DNA from: Salarchaeum japonicum
GTDB taxonomy: Archaea; Halobacteriota; Halobacteria; Halobacteriales; Halobacteriaceae
Reading direction: 5' to 3'
Length of the DNA stretch: 64,000 bases
NCBI RefSeq assembly: GCF_020614395.1
Contig: NZ_CP085325.1
Location: 62,001-126,000 of the forward strand
Shown here: in pieces, positions 61,455-64,000 of the stretch
Position numbering within the stretch: position 1 is the stretch's first letter
Layout: each line of letters begins with the position of its first letter
Made by a program: the position numbers and the translations under genes
The notes under the pieces: model-generated
What the model was told of the DNA's origin: nothing
The model's database searches: none
What the model saw: the letters and a program-made list of their open reading frames with translations, nothing else

Positions 61455-61808
61455 TCACTCTGATTGTTCGAGCTTTTCTCGTCGGGCTTCGAACTCTTCG
61501 TCCGTGAGATCGCCACGAGCGTACGCCAGACGTAACTCTTCCATCGCGGGATTATGAGACGTCTGTGTCTCGCTCATCCGCCGGAAGATGAGATATCCAC
61601 CGCCCAGAAGCGCAAGGAGGAAGATGACCGGGACGAGCATCCCGATGAGGGGCCACCAACCACCTGTGGTACCGTACTGGCCCATCATTCCTCCGTATCC
61701 CATCATCCCACCGAACCCCATACCCATTGTGAGCAAGGGAAGGAGGATGAACGCTCCGAGGACGATGAGCAGTATCGTCGTCGTATCCAGTTGATCCGAT
61801 GATGCCAT
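61455..61808 (-). CDS. Membrane protein with Met/Gly-rich loop and SHOCT domain (copy 2)
   Basis: A 117-residue protein. Two helices (about 10-29 and 52-73) with GMGFGGMMGYGGMMGQYG between, and LRLAYARGDLTDEEFEARRE at the end. The Met pairs are soft ligands for Cu(I). It overlaps no gene; the DUF302 gene ends 6 bases upstream, so the two are probably in one unit. Confidence 0.88.
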   Translation of the reverse strand: MASSDQLDTTTILLIVLGAFILLPLLTMGMGFGGMMGYGGMMGQYGTTGGWWPLIGMLVPVIFLLALLGGGYLIFRRMSETQTSHNPAMEELRLAYARGDLTDEEFEARREKLEQSE

Positions 61809-61814
61809 CAGAGA

Positions 61815-62231
61815 TCAGGCCTCCGATGCGGATCCGAACTCGTCAGTTACGGCTGCCAGTACGCGGTCGAATCGTTCGCTGACCTCGGTCGCGACGGAGT
61901 CAAGCGCGTCGTTATCAGCGATCCCGACTAACTGTTCCGGGTCGACCGCACTCACCACGATGACGCCGCCATCGTTCTCGTAGACGATGACGTTACAGGG
62001 CAAGAGCGCACCGAGTTCAGTTTCTACACTCAACCCTTCGTATGCCAGCGGAGGATTGCACGCACCGAGGATGCGATACTGGCGGAACTCCTCACCGAGT
62101 TTCTCCTTGAGCGTCGCCTGAATGTCGATGTCACAGAGAACACCGAATCCCTCGTCTTTGAGCGCGGCATTCGTTGCGTCGACGACATCGTCGAACTCTC
62201 CATCAATCTTGGTTTGTATTGTGTAACTCAT
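61815..62231 (-). CDS. DUF302 protein
   Basis: A 138-residue protein of the DUF302 fold. Features are GFGVLCDIDIQATLKEKLGE, YRILGACNPPLAYEGL and LLPCNVIVYEND, with Cys in CNPPLA and LLPCN which are conserved in the family and could bind metal. The start is ATG at 62231, with a poor upstream frame. It lies between two SHOCT genes. DUF302 proteins are often found with copper and sulfur genes. Confidence 0.9.
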   Translation of the reverse strand: MSYTIQTKIDGEFDDVVDATNAALKDEGFGVLCDIDIQATLKEKLGEEFRQYRILGACNPPLAYEGLSVETELGALLPCNVIVYENDGGVIVVSAVDPEQLVGIADNDALDSVATEVSERFDRVLAAVTDEFGSASEA

Positions 62232-62336
62232 GTAATACTGTATCCTGTTTACGCACTTAAGCGTTCGGTCCCGTCGCCCCAACTGGCAGACGAGAATTTT
62301 TTCTCGACGATGCTCCTTCTATTTCGGTCATGGGCA

Positions 62337-62684
62337 CTACTCGAGTTGCTTTCGTCGACGTTCGAACTCTTCATCGGAGAGTTCACCGCGAGCGTAACGC
62401 TCACGAAGAACCGAAAGCGGCCGACTATCACTCCTCTCAGAATCTCTGTTGAGGAGTGAGTAGACGAGATAGAGCGGGACGACGATTAGGAGCCCCATCC
62501 AAAGGAAGCTCCAGAGGCCCATTCCACCGCTGAAGACCCCCCAACCGCCGCTACCCATCATACCGCCGCCGTAGCCTCCACCACCGTGAGCCGCTGCGGT
62601 GCCCGTTGCTACAATCAACAGCGGAACCGCTAGTATTGCGATTCGACGAGTCGTCCGCCCGAGAGTGTTGGTGTAGTGTGTCAT
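62337..62684 (-). CDS. Membrane protein with His/Gly/Met-rich loop and SHOCT domain (copy 3)
   Basis: A 115-residue protein. A signal-like first helix (about 14-33) leads to AHGGGGYGGGMMGSGGWGVF, then a second helix (about 58-76) and LRERYARGELSDEEFERRRK. His after the helix and the Met pair suggest metal binding on the outer side. It is upstream of the DUF302 gene by 105 bases on the same strand. Confidence 0.88.
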   Translation of the reverse strand: MTHYTNTLGRTTRRIAILAVPLLIVATGTAAAHGGGGYGGGMMGSGGWGVFSGGMGLWSFLWMGLLIVVPLYLVYSLLNRDSERSDSRPLSVLRERYARGELSDEEFERRRKQLE

Positions 62685-62747
62685 TGTGATCGTTGAGTCA
62701 GTAAGTCGAATATCTATCGTGTCAGACGAGGATCCGAACAGGGATCG

Positions 62748-63065
62748 TTAGCAGCCGTACCCCTGTCCGTTCATCCCCGTCGCGGTGTGATTGTCGTCCG
62801 CCATATCTTGGGCCATCTCGTCGACGGTCACGCCCATGTGCGCTTCCATCTCGTCAACGGCATTCGGGCCCATGTAGTCGGTCATGTGACCTTCCATCCA
62901 GGCCGCCCAGTCTGCTGCACTACCATCGGCTGGCGTCCCTTCAGCTGCCGTCTCGTTCCCCTGGATCGGTTCGTCACCGTGTGCGCTAACTACCGGGGCG
63001 GCAAACGCGAGTCCGACAATCGCGAGCACCACGAGCAGCCATCGTCCGAGGTTTCGGTTGGTCAT
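62748..63065 (-). CDS. Secreted Met/His/Asp-rich small protein
   Basis: A 105-residue secreted protein: MTNRNLGRWLLVVLAIVGLA signal ending VVSAHGDE. The mature part is acidic with WAAWMEGHMTDYMGPNAVDE and MEAHMGVTVDEMAQDMADDN, holding six Met and four His. Last residues are GQGYGC. Metal binding is likely. The start is at 63065; the upstream frame to 63143 is not membrane-like. It lies 63 bases before the SHOCT gene. Confidence 0.82.
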   Translation of the reverse strand: MTNRNLGRWLLVVLAIVGLAFAAPVVSAHGDEPIQGNETAAEGTPADGSAADWAAWMEGHMTDYMGPNAVDEMEAHMGVTVDEMAQDMADDNHTATGMNGQGYGC

Positions 63066-63337
63066 TGTTTTTCGCCTCAAGTAGTCATACGGTGGGTTCG
63101 GAGTTATCTTCGTGGGAGTGAACTCAAACAGGAGAGCGTTCAAGAACGTCTATAACGCCATCTAAACGTTTTCTACTGACGGGATCGTTCATACCTGCCG
63201 AATTCGAAAGGATCAGAGGAATGGTGAGAGCAAAGGGGATCCGTCGAGACTGTTCACCTCATTGCGGCGATCCAGACAATAACCACGGTTCAGGCGGCGA
63301 GGGAGGCTCGGGTATTGCTGACCACGAACGAGATGGA
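63066..63337. other. 272-base gap without clear gene
   Basis: It holds the promoter of the secreted protein and the 3' flank of the membrane protein at 63338. No gene or hairpin is clear; no start with a ribosome site was found. Confidence 0.5.
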
Positions 63338-64000
63338 TCAGTTCCCTCGGAACTGGTGATACTGCCTCGTGAGTGCCTGACGATGGTAGAGGATTCCAAT
63401 TGTCATGAGGAACAGAACGGTCGCAATTTCGTAGCCATACGCACCAAGCAATAACATCGTTGAAGAACCACTCAGTCCGCCTGCAAGTAGTACGGCAAAC
63501 AACGGGCTAACGCAGGCAGGGCACGCCACAATCCCGACTATTCCTCCGACTGCCGACTGCGAGAAATCAAGCAATGCATCATAGACGAGATACGCCAGCG
63601 CGAACAGGCCAACCGCTTGGTAAGGAATGAGCGAGACCGTGATCAGGTCACCTGTATAGACGAAGACCGGACTCCATCCCAAAGATCGACCCCACGTTAT
63701 TCCGAAGCCGCTTGGTCCAGTGAGCTGCCCGAAATGAGAGGTGCTCGGTCCAAGTAATCCTGAAAAATAAAACATCACGATGAGATATAGAGCAACGACA
63801 AGTGCGGCACCAATACGATACACTCGACGTTTCGTTACAGGTCGAGTGTGCCAGATCACCCAGACTGAGGCGGTGAACCAAATAAATGGAAGGACGAAAT
63901 GGGTCCACCGGCTCCCCATATCTCCTGTGAAATATGCGTACACCAACCCGGCGATCAACTGTGCGGCGAGGAGGAGATTGAGCCACGTGCTTGACTTGAG
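63338..64000 (-). CDS. Polytopic membrane protein with CPAC motif, 5' end cut by window edge
   Basis: The frame is open from 64000, with 14 in-frame codons (LKSSTWLNLLLAAQ) before a possible TTG start at 63958, so the gene probably starts beyond the window. The visible 220 residues contain about seven helices. GIVGIVACPACVSPLFAVLL carries CPAC in a helix, a redox or metal pair like that of DsbD/CcdA or vitamin K reductase-type proteins. HxxxH-like positions do not stand out. It could act in electron transfer or copper handling. Confidence 0.8.
   Translation of the reverse strand, partial: LKSSTWLNLLLAAQLIAGLVYAYFTGDMGSRWTHFVLPFIWFTASVWVIWHTRPVTKRRVYRIGAALVVALYLIVMFYFSGLLGPSTSHFGQLTGPSGFGITWGRSLGWSPVFVYTGDLITVSLIPYQAVGLFALAYLVYDALLDFSQSAVGGIVGIVACPACVSPLFAVLLAGGLSGSSTMLLLGAYGYEIATVLFLMTIGILYHRQALTRQYHQFRGN

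Overview
The window reads as haloarchaeal DNA (class Halobacteria). It is GC-rich, its proteins are acidic, it has archaeal basal factors (a TATA-binding protein at 2.6-3.2 kb and a TFB at 26.8-27.8 kb), and many genes have leaderless promoters with a TATA-like box 25-30 bases before the start codon. Secreted proteins carry twin-arginine signals, most followed by a lipobox cysteine. Two insertion sequences, a duplicated PadR cassette, spare basal factors and the density of metal genes suggest a megaplasmid or a genomic island. No replication origin or initiator gene is visible.

Layout. 0-1.1 kb: end of a secreted-protein or pilin-like cluster, cut by the left edge. 1.2-3.4 kb: exonuclease VII (xseA, xseB), tbp and a histone-fold-like DUF1931 protein. 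3.5-6.2 kb: a PadR regulator and two CoiA-like nuclease proteins. 6.4-11.9 kb: a DtxR/MntR-type regulator, multicopper oxidase, ZIP transporter, cupredoxin, a regulator and membrane-protein pair, and an isoprenylcysteine-methyltransferase-like protein. 11.9-17.7 kb: a DyP/EfeB-like protein, two P19/Tp34-like iron or copper proteins and a large membrane protein. 17.8-19.1 kb: a complete IS4-group element with target duplication. 19.2-24.4 kb: a zinc-type P1B ATPase, a CDF exporter and small partners. 24.4-29.8 kb: an arylsulfotransferase-like protein, small regulators, TFB, a half-length heme A synthase and a CPBP protease. 29.9-37.0 kb: multicopper oxidase, cupredoxin, a tRNA-Glu-like gene, membrane proteins and a P1B ATPase with an odd CPW motif. 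37.2-40.0 kb: a second PadR copy, a Fic/Doc-like gene interrupted near its 3' end by an IS1341-type TnpB element, and a leaderless 34-residue gene. 40.2-52.9 kb: copper core with CopB, two CopZ-type chaperones, aconitase, a TRASH regulator, CopA and DoxX. 53-57.9 kb: a geranylgeranyl-reductase-like flavoprotein, DoxX, a universal stress protein with a His-rich leader ORF, YHS and TRASH proteins and a YHS-MaoC fusion. 58.1-64 kb: an ABC exporter and a run of cupredoxin, SHOCT and Met-rich membrane proteins.

How the genes fit together (inference). Four P1B ATPases (one Zn/Cd/Pb type, three copper type), CopZ chaperones, cupredoxins, multicopper oxidases, ZIP and CDF carriers, P19-like proteins and TRASH/YHS proteins form a broad copper, iron and zinc handling locus. 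Three pairs of a winged-helix regulator with a small membrane protein recur beside metal genes. A palindromic TTGGAATCCAA-like element recurs near copA and both copZ genes and may be the operator of the TRASH regulator. The least explained parts are the Met/Gly-rich SHOCT cluster at 60.4-63.1 kb, the DyP-like protein that lacks the catalytic Asp, the CPW ATPase, and the PadR cassette placed before unrelated effectors.
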